64,000 bases of DNA, taken from the NCBI GenBank assembly GCA_038748065.1, contig JBCDJG010000015.1:1-64000 (forward strand), written 5' to 3'. Positions within the stretch are counted from its first letter, which is position 1. Each line of letters begins with the position of its first letter. The position numbers and the translations under genes are program-made. The stretch comes from JBCDJG01 sp038748065 (lineage in GTDB: Bacteria; Pseudomonadota; Gammaproteobacteria; Pseudomonadales; Halieaceae). The notes under the pieces are model-generated. The model saw only the letters and a list, made by a program, of their open reading frames with translations. It was not told the origin of the DNA and did no database searches. Below, one piece after another: positions 18,108-27,650 of this stretch.

Positions 18108-18986
18108 GTGCTGGAGTGGCTGGAGCAATACGAGGGCATCATCGTGCTCTCGACCCTGTTGGCGTCGATCATTATCCTGTGTATCGCGGAGCTCGTCGTA
18201 CCGCTTCGTGAGGACCCCGACACGCTCGGCTTTCGGTGGGTAAACAACATCGGCCTGGCCTTAGTTACGTTGTTATGTAGCCGGCTGTTCTATACCTTTC
18301 TTGGCGCCAGCGGCGCCTGGTTCGCGACCCGTCATCAGTTCGGCCTCTTCGCACAGGTTGAGGCGCCCTGGGCGCTCGCGTTCGTCGTTGCATTACTGGC
18401 CTTCAATCTCGCGGATTACTGGGTGCACCGAGCGATGCACCGTTACCCCCTCCTCTGGCGCCTACACGCCGTGCACCACAGCGATACCGCATTCGATCTG
18501 ACAACCGCGTACCGCAATCATCCGCTGGAATCGATGCTCTTCTTCTGCGCACGCTTACCCATTATCGTGTCACTGGGTATACCGGTGTCAGTGGCGGTCA
18601 CTTACGAAGTACTTCGTACGGCCCAAGAACTGTGGAGTCACAGCAATACACGCTTACCGCCACGGCTTGATCGCTTCCTGCGCCTGATCGTTGTCACGCC
18701 AACTTTTCACAGGGTTCATCACTGCAGCCAAGAGCAATTCACGAACAGCAATTTTGGCAACACACTGCCTTGGTTCGACTACCTCTTCGGCACCTATCGC
18801 CATCGGCCAGTCTCGGAGCATGTCGAGATGGAAATGGGCCTAGAGTACTTTCGTGAGCCACGAGACTCGCGGCTGGATCGCATGCTCCTGATGCCGCTGC
18901 GCCGCAGATCCGATTATCGATCAACTTTCATGGAGCCTGGCGTTCGTCGAGCTAAATCCCTTGGGTATCCCTCAGCGGTCGATTGA
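18108..18986 (+). CDS. Sterol desaturase/fatty acid hydroxylase family membrane protein
   Basis: 292 residues with about four membrane segments and the di-iron histidine clusters of the family: HRAMH (HX3H), HAVHH (HX2HH) and HRVHH (HX2HH), plus RNHPLE between them. Members hydroxylate or desaturate lipids, sterols or carotenoids in the membrane. The start is GTG at 18108, just 32 bases after the small peptide gene; the ribosome site is weak. The next gene overlaps by four bases. The substrate is unknown. Confidence 0.85.
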   Translation: MLEWLEQYEGIIVLSTLLASIIILCIAELVVPLREDPDTLGFRWVNNIGLALVTLLCSRLFYTFLGASGAWFATRHQFGLFAQVEAPWALAFVVALLAFNLADYWVHRAMHRYPLLWRLHAVHHSDTAFDLTTAYRNHPLESMLFFCARLPIIVSLGIPVSVAVTYEVLRTAQELWSHSNTRLPPRLDRFLRLIVVTPTFHRVHHCSQEQFTNSNFGNTLPWFDYLFGTYRHRPVSEHVEMEMGLEYFREPRDSRLDRMLLMPLRRRSDYRSTFMEPGVRRAKSLGYPSAVD

Positions 18987-19426
18987 AACTCTGCTCTCAA
19001 CAACAAGATCGGAACTTGCCGCAGACTTATCACTATCACTACCAGAGCCGCAGGCCTTTGGTTCTCGCCGCTCTGGCAGTCATCATTGTCCTTTTGGCGA
19101 TAGCCTTTGTTGAAGGTGCGCCCTGGTACATCTGGCTAATTTGGGGTTCCACCGGACTGCTGCTGGTCTTTGGCTACGTCGTCAATCGACAATCAGGCCT
19201 GACACTGACCACCGAGTCGTTTAACGTTAGAGTAGGGAAAACTGTCGAAACGGTGAATCTCAAAGACATCCAACACGTTGAGTTTCAAGAATGGTCAGAC
19301 TCTACGGATGTCAGCCTCCACCTGCTGGATGGAAGGACGCAAAAGGTGCCGAGCCTTGCGCTACCCCCGATACCCGTCCTGGAGCAAGAGCTGCATAGCC
19401 GCGGCGTAAAAACCGTCCGCTGCTGA
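18983..19426 (+). CDS. Hypothetical two-helix membrane protein with PH-like tail
   Basis: 147 residues. Two adjacent hydrophobic segments at about 26-44 and 48-66 are followed by a soluble beta-rich tail (LTLTTESFNVRVGKTVETV, VSLHLLDGRTQKVPSLALP), which resembles bacterial PH-like domains. The apparent start is TTG at 18983, overlapping the desaturase stop (TTGA); no alternative start in frame fits better. Function unknown; the overlap suggests co-expression with the desaturase. Confidence 0.6.
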   Translation: MKLCSQQQDRNLPQTYHYHYQSRRPLVLAALAVIIVLLAIAFVEGAPWYIWLIWGSTGLLLVFGYVVNRQSGLTLTTESFNVRVGKTVETVNLKDIQHVEFQEWSDSTDVSLHLLDGRTQKVPSLALPPIPVLEQELHSRGVKTVRC

Positions 19427-19435
19427 GGCTGGGGC

Positions 19436-21643
19436 TTACCAGGTAAAGTCAAAAGCCAACGTAATCGCCCGGCCCGGCGCCCCGGCCACGCGTTCACTGA
19501 ACGCCAGGTTGTTCGTATAGCTTTGGCTGGAAGGGGCCAGATAGTCCTCGTCGAGTAAGTTGGTGATCTGTAGACTAGTCAGCGTGCGAGCGCCGGCGAG
19601 ATCGAAGCGGTAGTTGAGGCCAACATCGATAATCTCGTATCCCTTGACCTCCCACAGGTCGACGCCATCATCTAGTGCGCGGTCACGATCACCCACCACC
19701 AACAGCTGGAAATTTACGTCGAAGTTCTCCGTGAATACGTAGCTGCCATTCAAGGTAGCCTTCCATGGCTGCACTTCAAGCCCGGATTGCGCCACAAAAT
19801 CTCCCGTATCCTCCGGGTCAAATTCCGCTTCAGTCATGCTGAAGCTGGCGGTCAGTGTCAGTGCATCATTAGGTTGCCAACCGCCCACTAGTTCGCCGCC
19901 GTAGTTTCTTTCTGGCGAACGGTTGTATCGGCCCAGGAGGGACACCGGATCGTAGATGAAATTCTGGCCGAAATCGGACTCTGAGTAGTAAATCGCGGCG
20001 GAATAACTGAAGTTTCCGGCGGCACCGCGTAGGCCCAGCTCGTAGTTATCAACGATCTGCGGCTCAATGGCTTCATCACTCTCAAGGGGTGCCCCGGGCG
20101 GGATAATGCGAGAGACCGACGACAGGCTGGGCAGCTCATAACCCTCGGCATAGTTACCGTACAACATGAGGTTATCGTTCAGGTTGTAGGTCAGGCCAAT
20201 GTTGTAGGCGTAGCCATCGTCCTCACCACTGCCACCTTGGCGAAATACCGGCGGCGGTGGTATCTCAAACAACAGGGTGCCATCGCCGATCTCAAACTCC
20301 GCGTCCTCGTAGCGCACCCCGCCACTCAGGCGTAGCCTGTCAGAGACTTCCCACTCAGCCTGCACGAACAGGCCCAGGGTCTCTAACTTGAACGGATAAA
20401 CAAACTGGCCTTCATTTACCGGTTCGGTGACGACAAAGTCGCGATCTGCTGGCGTCCCAATATCGTAAACGTAAGCTACCGCATCTCGATCCTGCTCTTC
20501 GTAGTCCGCACCGACTATTACATTGAACGCCTCAGTGATTGGCCGGAAATACTGTAAGCGAACGCCGTCACTCTGGTCACTTTTGACGGCCTGGTAATTG
20601 TCTGGAAACGGCCCGCCCGGGGGAATGCGGAAGTCCACCAGCGGCTCGCGGATGTCGTCTTCGCGCGTGTAAGCCTGGAAGCGAAACTCGCCACCCCACA
20701 GCTCGCTGTGCAGATAGCTGAAGCTGAAGAAGCTCTTTTCATCGTTGACGCGACTGCTGCCGCGGTAGCGAAAGCTAGGAATGTCCTCGGATTCGTCAGC
20801 GATTGCAAAACCGTCCTCAGTTACCTCGACACCGTAACCCGGGGAGTCGTAGTCGCGGTCGACATAGCTATACAGTATTTCCAGACGCTGGTTTAAGCCG
20901 GGCTCGAAACCCAGCTTGACGAAATAGGAATCGTCGTCGGTGTAGCCGTAGTAGACCGGGTTGGCAATGTCACCGTTGCCATCGTACACACCATTCTGTG
21001 CGTCATAGCTGTAAGACAGCAGGTAATCAAAACGGTCAATGGTACCGCCTACGCGAATCGCGCTGCGCCAGCTGAGCGCGTCACTATCGAGGGGATCGTC
21101 CGCCCCGGTATAGGTCGTGAAGGACTGCCGAAAGTTCAGCTCAAATTCGCGGTCGGAGGGAGCCTCAGCGGTAAAGAACTGGATGACACCGCCAACACCA
21201 CCTGCACCATAGATGGCGGTGGGGCCGTAGAGCACCTCGACGCGTTCAACCGTACCGCTGTCGAACTTGACCAATGGGCCCTGGGCAAATGCGGCGCCGC
21301 CGTTAAAGGCCAGCGGAATACCATCGATCAGGTAGAGCGGCTCGCGTCCGCGTAAGGTCTGCGTGCGTAGCTGGTCAATGAAAGTTGGCGCGCCAAAACC
21401 CGGCACACGGGCGCCAAGCAGATTTGCAATGTTCGAGCTCTTACCCATTTCTTCAGCGAGTATATCCTGGTTGATCACCATGACCGTGCGTGCCACCTCG
21501 TTGATCGGCTGTACCCGGCGAGACGCGGATACTATGACCTCCTCAAGTTCGCCCATGGCAGCCTGTTGAGCGGAAATCGACGGGCTGACAACGGCGCCGA
21601 TCGACGCCAGGGTCGCAGCAGCGGCGAGTGTTTGTCTTGTCAC
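19436..21643 (-). CDS. TonB-dependent outer membrane receptor, Fur-controlled
   Basis: 735 residues. A signal peptide ends at ISAQQ; the plug domain starts with LEEVIVSASRRVQPINEVAR and includes LRGREPLYLIDGIPL and VERVEVLYGPTAIYGAGGVGG. The barrel ends in RAITLAFDFTW with a terminal aromatic residue. The plug and barrel are complete. GTG at 21643 is eight bases after AAGGA, and the signal peptide then begins correctly; the upstream GTG at 21694 would add 17 polar residues. The Fur-box-like site at 21726-21748 points to a role in siderophore or heme-type iron uptake. The ligand is not evident. Confidence 0.9.
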   Translation of the reverse strand: MTRQTLAAAATLASIGAVVSPSISAQQAAMGELEEVIVSASRRVQPINEVARTVMVINQDILAEEMGKSSNIANLLGARVPGFGAPTFIDQLRTQTLRGREPLYLIDGIPLAFNGGAAFAQGPLVKFDSGTVERVEVLYGPTAIYGAGGVGGVIQFFTAEAPSDREFELNFRQSFTTYTGADDPLDSDALSWRSAIRVGGTIDRFDYLLSYSYDAQNGVYDGNGDIANPVYYGYTDDDSYFVKLGFEPGLNQRLEILYSYVDRDYDSPGYGVEVTEDGFAIADESEDIPSFRYRGSSRVNDEKSFFSFSYLHSELWGGEFRFQAYTREDDIREPLVDFRIPPGGPFPDNYQAVKSDQSDGVRLQYFRPITEAFNVIVGADYEEQDRDAVAYVYDIGTPADRDFVVTEPVNEGQFVYPFKLETLGLFVQAEWEVSDRLRLSGGVRYEDAEFEIGDGTLLFEIPPPPVFRQGGSGEDDGYAYNIGLTYNLNDNLMLYGNYAEGYELPSLSSVSRIIPPGAPLESDEAIEPQIVDNYELGLRGAAGNFSYSAAIYYSESDFGQNFIYDPVSLLGRYNRSPERNYGGELVGGWQPNDALTLTASFSMTEAEFDPEDTGDFVAQSGLEVQPWKATLNGSYVFTENFDVNFQLLVVGDRDRALDDGVDLWEVKGYEIIDVGLNYRFDLAGARTLTSLQITNLLDEDYLAPSSQSYTNNLAFSERVAGAPGRAITLAFDFTW

Positions 21644-21719
21644 GCTAGGGTTCCTTCTGACGCTTTGTGAAGCAGGGCGCGATGTGTCAACCACGCCTCA
21701 TACTCAAGTGGGCCGCCAG

Positions 21720-21748
21720 ATTATATTGCGAACGATTCTTATTTGCGA
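21720..21748 (-). promoter_or_regulatory. Promoter -10 with adjoining Fur-box-like site
   Basis: Read on the minus strand, 21748-21726 contains CAAATAAGAATCGTTCGCAA, close to the gammaproteobacterial Fur consensus (AATGAGAATCATT type) with imperfect dyad symmetry. A perfect TATAAT lies immediately downstream at 21725-21720. It is about 80 bases upstream of the receptor start. Iron repression through Fur is the natural reading. Confidence 0.65.
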
Positions 21749-21769
21749 GCAGAACGCGATAGCGCGCCT

Positions 21770-22162
21770 TTACAGGTGTTCGCCATCCAGGTAGTACCAG
21801 CTGCCATCTATTTTCTCGAAGCGGCTAGTCTCGTGCAGGCGATGGCCTTTGCCGTCGACTTTGTAACGCGCTACGAACTCAACCGTTCCCGTATGATCAT
21901 TTTGCGTTCCCGCTTCCAAGGACCGAATGCTCAAGCCCAACCATCGCTGCTTCTCGTCGAAGCGCACTCGGGTCGGGCGCGTATCGGGATGCCAGGTCTT
22001 CAGGAGATAGGCTTCATCGCAGCTTACGAATCCACAATAGCGGGAGCGCATCAGTTCCTCAGCCGTTTGTGGTAGCGCCGAAGCCATCAAGACACGCCCG
22101 CAACATTCCAGGTGGTCGGCCCCGCTATCACAGGGGCATGGGGATTCGCGCCGCGACACCAT
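21770..22162 (-). CDS. YchJ family SEC-C-type zinc-binding protein
   Basis: 130 residues. The N-terminal CPCDSGADHLECC is the SEC-C-like metal motif, followed by PQTAEELMRSRYCGFV and a C-terminal NTF2-like part (DHTGTVEFVARYK, HETSRFEKIDGSWYYLDG). This matches the UPF0225/YchJ family. It lies two bases after the stop of the sulfotransferase-like gene, so the two share an mRNA. Cellular role poorly defined in the family. Confidence 0.88.
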   Translation of the reverse strand: MVSRRESPCPCDSGADHLECCGRVLMASALPQTAEELMRSRYCGFVSCDEAYLLKTWHPDTRPTRVRFDEKQRWLGLSIRSLEAGTQNDHTGTVEFVARYKVDGKGHRLHETSRFEKIDGSWYYLDGEHL

Positions 22163-22164
22163 GC

Positions 22165-23613
22165 TTATCCAGTGACCACGAAGGGCGCAGCTTCATCAAT
22201 CAGATCAAACGTCGGACAATGCGCCGGGTATTCCGCCCGGAGTTGATCGCAATACATCTCGCCCTCTGGAAGCCCCTGGGCGGAAGCAAGAACCGCTTGC
22301 GAGTACGCATATACGGGGTCGAGATCCTTTAAGCGCAGCTCTGCGTCAACCGCACTCTGACAAGGGCTTTCCAACAGGCCCGACAGCGAACCAAAGATGT
22401 CTGGGATACAGTCGAGCTGCGCGCTCAAAGACATGTAAATCGCCATATCCAAGGGCAGGTTCCGCTGCACAAACGCCGGCAGACGCCAAAGTTCAATGGG
22501 TGGTTTCTCTGGCCCCTCGACCGTGGCGGACGCGTAGGCGCGCCCAAACATCGTCTCCGCCTTCAGCTCGGTTTCCGCATACTGTTCACCATACCCGTCC
22601 GTCGCAACAAGCGGGCCCAGCCCGGGGGGGCGTTCACCGAGGCCGATTCGACGGCGCAAGTGCCCAAGCATAGGGCCGGGTTGCAACTGCAGCTGCGTGG
22701 CATCAACCACACCGCCCAATTTTTCTGGAGCGTGTTGGCGCGTCGCCTGGAAAAGGCGCCAGGTTTGCAGCCAACTCGCCGCAGTATAGGCAACGATCGC
22801 GTGCAGATCAGGCGCCTGCTCGGCCAGGCTGTCCGGGTCCAAGTTCAGCGCGGCTTTAACACGTGCTCTGTAAACAGCACCCGATGACGGCTGCCCTTCC
22901 AGCAGGGCGAGATCACCACTGTGCACCAGCGCCACGTGTCCTGGGCTCGCCCAAAGCTCGCGGCGGAATGCCTCGGTGTTGGCAATGCTGTTAGCAATAT
23001 AGTGCTGACGGTCCGTAACCCAACGATAGTCTCGCTGGCTTTGAAGGTGCCGCATATGCGACACCCAGATATCAGGATCATCATCTTCGAGGTGATCAAG
23101 ATTAGACTCGGGGGGTACCCAGGCTTCCCGAATCATTTGCGACTTACTGCCGGGCGCGGCGCCAACCTCCGCCAAAATCTGTGCAATCATCACAATGAAG
23201 GATTCGATGGCCAATACCGGATTGCGGATGGAAAAGCTCACCTTTTCTGATACAGCCAGCAAGTCCTTAATTTCTTTCTCTGGCCCCACGGAGGAGGCAA
23301 TAACGGAAAGCAGCACTCGCCTGACCCCGTCTGCCGATGGCCTGGCTTTCGAGATGGCATCGAGCACCGTTCGGTAAGAAGCGTCCACTCGTTGATCGCC
23401 AAGACCGAATTTGGACGTTGGTTCGTTACACCAACAGCCAATATCGCTGGACTCGGCAAGCACTTTACCCAACAGGGTTGAAAGTGTCCTGGGCGGTGAG
23501 ATGATGACCTGAAGCTCAACGGCCCCACTGGCTACCAGGCATTCGATATGGCGATAAGCGGCGCCGGAGTCGGAACCGGATATCAGGTCAGTATTTATCT
23601 CTACAGCGGCCAT
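22165..23613 (-). CDS. Sulfotransferase-like P-loop protein
   Basis: 482 residues. The motif ISPPRTLSTLLGKVL at about 38-52 resembles the PAPS-binding loop of the sulfotransferase superfamily, and GHVALVHSGDLALLEG later fits a 3'-phosphate-binding strand-turn. The C-terminal 200 residues have no recognised domain. ATG at 23613 has GAGGG directly in front; TTG at 23637 is an alternative adding eight residues. The acceptor is unknown. A second sulfotransferase-like gene occurs at 53874-54890. Confidence 0.65.
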   Translation of the reverse strand: MAAVEINTDLISGSDSGAAYRHIECLVASGAVELQVIISPPRTLSTLLGKVLAESSDIGCWCNEPTSKFGLGDQRVDASYRTVLDAISKARPSADGVRRVLLSVIASSVGPEKEIKDLLAVSEKVSFSIRNPVLAIESFIVMIAQILAEVGAAPGSKSQMIREAWVPPESNLDHLEDDDPDIWVSHMRHLQSQRDYRWVTDRQHYIANSIANTEAFRRELWASPGHVALVHSGDLALLEGQPSSGAVYRARVKAALNLDPDSLAEQAPDLHAIVAYTAASWLQTWRLFQATRQHAPEKLGGVVDATQLQLQPGPMLGHLRRRIGLGERPPGLGPLVATDGYGEQYAETELKAETMFGRAYASATVEGPEKPPIELWRLPAFVQRNLPLDMAIYMSLSAQLDCIPDIFGSLSGLLESPCQSAVDAELRLKDLDPVYAYSQAVLASAQGLPEGEMYCDQLRAEYPAHCPTFDLIDEAAPFVVTG

Positions 23614-23640
23614 CCCTCGGCGCGATGTCCGGCGCAACTA

Positions 23641-25455
23641 TCAGTGCATTTCCACCATACAGAAGGTACATATCACCGTCGCTCGAGGCTGGCTCAGCCG
23701 TTCGAATTCTCGAGTCAGGAGCTCCATGCGTGCCGCAAAGTCAAGCGCAGGCACTTCCACAGAGCCCAGCACGCTGGACGTAAACTGGCGCAAAAGCAGG
23801 AAAGCGCGAGAAGGTTGTTTGACCACGTAGTTGACATCGAAGTCGGTCAACGCTGCGCGCTCGGCGGCGTCAGCAATCGCAGCCTCAAGGTCACCCATAT
23901 TATCGACCAGACCCAGTTCCTGCGCGGTTGAGCCAATCCATACGCGTCCTCCGGCAATCGAGCGCACATACTCCGGTTCCTTATCACGACCCAGGGCAAC
24001 TCCCGCAATAAAGCGCTCGTAGGCGCTACCCGCCCATTTGGCAAAAAGGGCATCCATCTGCTCGTCGACCGGACGGTTGACGCTCCATCCCGCATAGCGA
24101 GAGGTCGTGACCCCGTCGGCATTTACGCCGATATAGTCCATGACATTTTCAATGGTGGGGAAGACAACGGCTACACCGATGGAGCCGGTAATGGTGGTAG
24201 GCTCAGCCCAAATTGCGTCGGCCGACATACTCACCCAGACACCGCCAGAGGTGGCTATATCACCCATGGAGACAACGACCGGAATCGACTTACGCTGTGC
24301 TTCTGACAGTTCATCACGAATGGTGTCACTGGCAAGGATAGAACCGCCTGGACTGTTGACCCGCAATACGATGGCCTTGTTACTCTCGTCCTCGTGGGCC
24401 TCGCGGATCAGTCGCGTAATGTCCTTGGACCCCGCCACCCCCGGGGCGATGCCGGAATTTTGCAGCGCACCCTCCACGAACACTACAGCGATCTTGTCCT
24501 CGCTTTCCTGCGCTTCAGGTTCCAGTTGCGCGAAGTAGGCAGCGCCACTGATATGTGGGTAGGTATCTCGCTCGCTATCCTCGGCCTCCCCGAAGCGCTC
24601 TTTCATGTAGGTGCGAAACTCGGGGAAGGTCTTGGTGCCGTCGATCAACCCATCGGTGATGGCCGCCTGCAGCCCGTCATAACCCCCCTCTCCCAACATC
24701 GCCAGGCCAAAGCTATCAGCGTGGCGCTGCAAGACCTCGGGTTCGAGTTCGCGCCCGGTGGCCATGGTGTTCTTCATCGCATCCCATATCGGCCCGAAGA
24801 GCGCTTCGCGCTGTTCCCGGTCTGCGTCCGACATACCTGTACGGGTAAATCCTTCGACAGCCGATTTGTAGTCGCCCTGGGAATAATTGTGGATGGTGAT
24901 CTTCAGCTTGTCGGTGAGCTCGCGTGTGTAATCGCGGTAGCTGCCCAAACCCGTCAGGGTCAGGCCGCCAGAAGGGTGCAGCCAAATTTCATCGCCCTGG
25001 CTCGCCATCATATAGGCGCCAGTACCCAGTGACTCAGCAAAGGTAATCACGGGTTTACCGCTGTCTTTCAACGCACGCAGCTCATCGGCGATCTCGAGTG
25101 CCGTCGTTGGCCCGGAAAAGCCGGCTCCGCTGAAATCAATGACAAAGCCAGCGAGACGCTCGTCCGCCGCGGCAGCGCGTATGAGCCGCACCAGGTCTCT
25201 CGTTTGAATCTGGTCCTGACTTGGCAGAGTGAACGGAAACCCGAAGTCGTCTGCATAGGCTTCCTGGTCAACAATCTGGCCTTTCGGCGCCAGTATAAGC
25301 ACTTTGCCGGTCGGGTCCTCCGGTTCCGGCATCTGGCGCAGGATCACAAAGACCACGCCAACGACGTAGACCAAAACGATCAGGGTAAAAATGTTAACAG
25401 TCCAGACCCTGAGCGTGGTCAAAAAACTGCCGAGCTTGCCGAACATACCGCGCAT
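23641..25455 (-). CDS. sppA: Signal peptide peptidase SppA, 67K type
   Basis: 604 residues, the long two-domain form of this inner-membrane protease that degrades cleaved signal peptides. An N-terminal membrane anchor (VWTVNIFTLIVLVYVVGVVF) is present. The catalytic lysine sits in GDYKSAVEGF (K197), matching K209 of the E. coli enzyme, and the nucleophile in GDIATSGGVWVS (S403), matching S409. RVNSPGGS and the C-terminal ICTFCMVEM, a family-typical Cys-containing end, are also present. GGAGAG lies before the ATG. The sulfotransferase-like gene follows after 27 bases. Confidence 0.95.
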   Translation of the reverse strand: MRGMFGKLGSFLTTLRVWTVNIFTLIVLVYVVGVVFVILRQMPEPEDPTGKVLILAPKGQIVDQEAYADDFGFPFTLPSQDQIQTRDLVRLIRAAAADERLAGFVIDFSGAGFSGPTTALEIADELRALKDSGKPVITFAESLGTGAYMMASQGDEIWLHPSGGLTLTGLGSYRDYTRELTDKLKITIHNYSQGDYKSAVEGFTRTGMSDADREQREALFGPIWDAMKNTMATGRELEPEVLQRHADSFGLAMLGEGGYDGLQAAITDGLIDGTKTFPEFRTYMKERFGEAEDSERDTYPHISGAAYFAQLEPEAQESEDKIAVVFVEGALQNSGIAPGVAGSKDITRLIREAHEDESNKAIVLRVNSPGGSILASDTIRDELSEAQRKSIPVVVSMGDIATSGGVWVSMSADAIWAEPTTITGSIGVAVVFPTIENVMDYIGVNADGVTTSRYAGWSVNRPVDEQMDALFAKWAGSAYERFIAGVALGRDKEPEYVRSIAGGRVWIGSTAQELGLVDNMGDLEAAIADAAERAALTDFDVNYVVKQPSRAFLLLRQFTSSVLGSVEVPALDFAARMELLTREFERLSQPRATVICTFCMVEMH

Positions 25456-25571
25456 AGCGCTCTCCGCTTGTTAGCTGTTACACCGACTCTATACCCAGCT
25501 GAGTTGGCGCTTCAACTGCCGGGGATGTACTTACTTTGACACGCGCACAACAGACCGCGGCCGCCTATGAC

Positions 25572-26039
25572 CTATACAGGCTTCGCCACCATCAGCCACG
25601 TTGCGCCTACCAGCGGCACCGTGCTGATCAGGCCCCATGCCAGCCACCGCCGAGACAGCCTACGGTACTCTTCACCGACGTCGTTCCCTGAAAAGTCCCG
25701 AGCCAGTCTGGCCTGCCTGATCTGGATGGGAACGAGCATGAGTAACCAGATAAGGCCGGCAACGACAAAGAGTACCTGGCTCCATAGCAGCCACACCTGG
25801 CCAAGTGGCATGCCGGTAGCGATCACCATAAAGTAACCGCCTCCCATGAGCAGTACAACGCCCCAAACGGTCATTGACCAGTCCGTATAGGTCACCAGCT
25901 TCTGCGCGAAGCTGAGCACCTCAGGCCGGCCGTCACGGTCTGCAAAGAACTTCCAAATAGCCGTGACCGTAATATTGCCCATCAACATGGCAACGCCAGT
26001 GATGTGCAGGAATTTGGCAATTTCATAGCTCATGGACAT
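25572..26039 (-). CDS. DUF2269 family membrane protein
   Basis: 155 residues with four hydrophobic segments. FLHITGVAMLMGNITVTAIW at the N-terminus and WLLWSQVLFVVAGLIWLLML in the middle are typical of DUF2269 proteins. It is a predicted inner-membrane protein of unknown function, located between sppA and an esterase gene on the same strand. Confidence 0.75.
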   Translation of the reverse strand: MSMSYEIAKFLHITGVAMLMGNITVTAIWKFFADRDGRPEVLSFAQKLVTYTDWSMTVWGVVLLMGGGYFMVIATGMPLGQVWLLWSQVLFVVAGLIWLLMLVPIQIRQARLARDFSGNDVGEEYRRLSRRWLAWGLISTVPLVGATWLMVAKPV

Positions 26040-26094
26040 TGGCTTTACTGCGTTCGAGACTGTTGTGTGCTTAAGTCATCTAACGAGAGAGAGA

Positions 26095-27414
26095 TCATCT
26101 TGCGCCGTCGGCCCCACTTGCAGCAAGCATTCCCGCACAACGCAGTACCTCCGCCTGATAACGCTTGCCTCGCTCATTCAACAAATCCACAAGATGCAAG
26201 GCAGTTGGTACAAAGGCGAAGCCAATATCCAGGCCAGGATGCCACTGGAAGATTGAGCCACCGAGGCCCATCCAGCCGTAAAAACCCTCGCGACCCACAT
26301 TAAACTCTCGATCGATCCGAGAACTGGCAGGTGTGCACGGAAGGTAGCTATCAACGCCGCCCTGGGTGAAGCGAGTGGTTAGCAGGTTGCCCATCTTGGC
26401 CTCCAGGGCATTATCGTGCAGCGACTTCCAAGCGGTCTCGCCAATATACTCCCGACCTTCAAAGCGCCCGCCCCCAGACATCATGGCCGCGACCTTGGCC
26501 AGCCCACGGGCCGAGCAGGTCGCATTTGCGGAGGGCGTTTCGCCCTGCGACCAGCTCTGCGCATTGAACAGATCTGTATCGACCCCGGCAGACATGCCGG
26601 TCAGCGGCGGCGGTATGCCGTCTTTGCGTGCCTTCATTATGCCCGGCACAATTCTAATCATCCTGACGACGATCTGGAAAATATTATGCACGATCCGCCG
26701 GCCAAGGAATCTGGGAATGAGGCCCTGCCAAAGCTCATAGCCAAAACCCACCGTATTTACCCGGGATATGCGCTCGAGTTCTGGGCCTTTAGCGCCGATA
26801 AACACGTCGGCACCCAGCGGAACACTGATCTCCTCGCGCAGGAACTCGCCAATTGTTCGGCCTGACGGATCAACTCGACGAAAGAGCTCATTGGCGATCC
26901 AACCGCGCGTAATTGCATGGTACTCGCGCTTGCTAGCGGTGCCTTCGGGGTAGGAAACGGCGTGTTGCTCGATTATGCGGCCAACGGCATTTCGCTTGAT
27001 GTTGTCAGGGAAGAGATCCTCCAAATCCATGGACGTATCGAGATTAGCCAGCCCGGCCTCGTGGCGCATCAAATCGGCCACGGTGAGGCCCGCCTTTCCC
27101 GTGGCGCCGAACTCTGGCCAATACTGCGCGATGGGCGCGGCGTAGCTCAACAAACCCTTATCTACCAGCGACGCAATCGCGACCGCCTCAAGGCTCTTAC
27201 CGCTGCTAAACACGTTGACAAGGGAGTCCGCTGAGAAACTGCCGTCGCCTATCGGAGACGACCACAGGTCAACGACCTTCTCGCCGCGGAAAAAAACGCA
27301 GAGCTGGGCGTTGTGCTCTGCCATCGTTCGCATCTCGTGCTCAAAAAGCTGCTGCACCGACTCGAACCCTGGCGCGGCTGTACCGTTTATGGTGGCTTGT
27401 ATAGCGGCTTGCAT
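26095..27414 (-). CDS. Serine hydrolase of the beta-lactamase/EstB family
   Basis: 439 residues. The nucleophile motif SSGK (S-x-x-K) occurs in NVFSSGKSLEAVAIASLVDKG and the second motif in YHAITRGWIANEL (Tyr). The C-terminal GLGGSIFQWHPGLDIGFAFVP is a variant of the third motif region. The acidic N-terminal FRGEKVVDLW is common to EstB-like carboxylesterases, which cleave esters and not beta-lactams. There is no signal peptide, so it is probably cytoplasmic. It is separate in sequence type from the two NylB-like hydrolases further right. Confidence 0.87.
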   Translation of the reverse strand: MQAAIQATINGTAAPGFESVQQLFEHEMRTMAEHNAQLCVFFRGEKVVDLWSSPIGDGSFSADSLVNVFSSGKSLEAVAIASLVDKGLLSYAAPIAQYWPEFGATGKAGLTVADLMRHEAGLANLDTSMDLEDLFPDNIKRNAVGRIIEQHAVSYPEGTASKREYHAITRGWIANELFRRVDPSGRTIGEFLREEISVPLGADVFIGAKGPELERISRVNTVGFGYELWQGLIPRFLGRRIVHNIFQIVVRMIRIVPGIMKARKDGIPPPLTGMSAGVDTDLFNAQSWSQGETPSANATCSARGLAKVAAMMSGGGRFEGREYIGETAWKSLHDNALEAKMGNLLTTRFTQGGVDSYLPCTPASSRIDREFNVGREGFYGWMGLGGSIFQWHPGLDIGFAFVPTALHLVDLLNERGKRYQAEVLRCAGMLAASGADGAR

Positions 27415-27501
27415 TTGAACTGATTTCTACCGTGCTCGTCTTCCCCATCATTATAGGCCAGAGAGCAATAGCAGGTTCACTGTTCCGTTGGCCCATAGGA
27501 C

Positions 27502-27516
27502 GCATCGGTCCGATGC
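27502..27516. promoter_or_regulatory. Short palindrome between divergent genes
   Basis: GCATCGGTCCGATGC has exact 7-base arms around one base, within the 236-base spacer between the esterase gene (minus) and the proline/glutamine-rich protein gene (plus). It may be an operator; no regulator is nearby and no promoter elements are clear. Confidence 0.25.
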
Positions 27517-27650
27517 ATGGCTCACACGTCCGACCACGGGCACAGGGAATTTTGCGCCCAGAGAGTTGTCAAAGCCCTCCACGCCAGTGAATTGCAAATA
27601 ACTAGAGGCAACATGGACTGTCCGGCACGCCAGACCAGCGATTCACCGCT

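Noticed and set aside
21643..21694. Upstream GTG start of the TonB receptor at 21694
   Set aside because: It adds 17 polar residues before the signal peptide and lacks the better ribosome site found at 21643.
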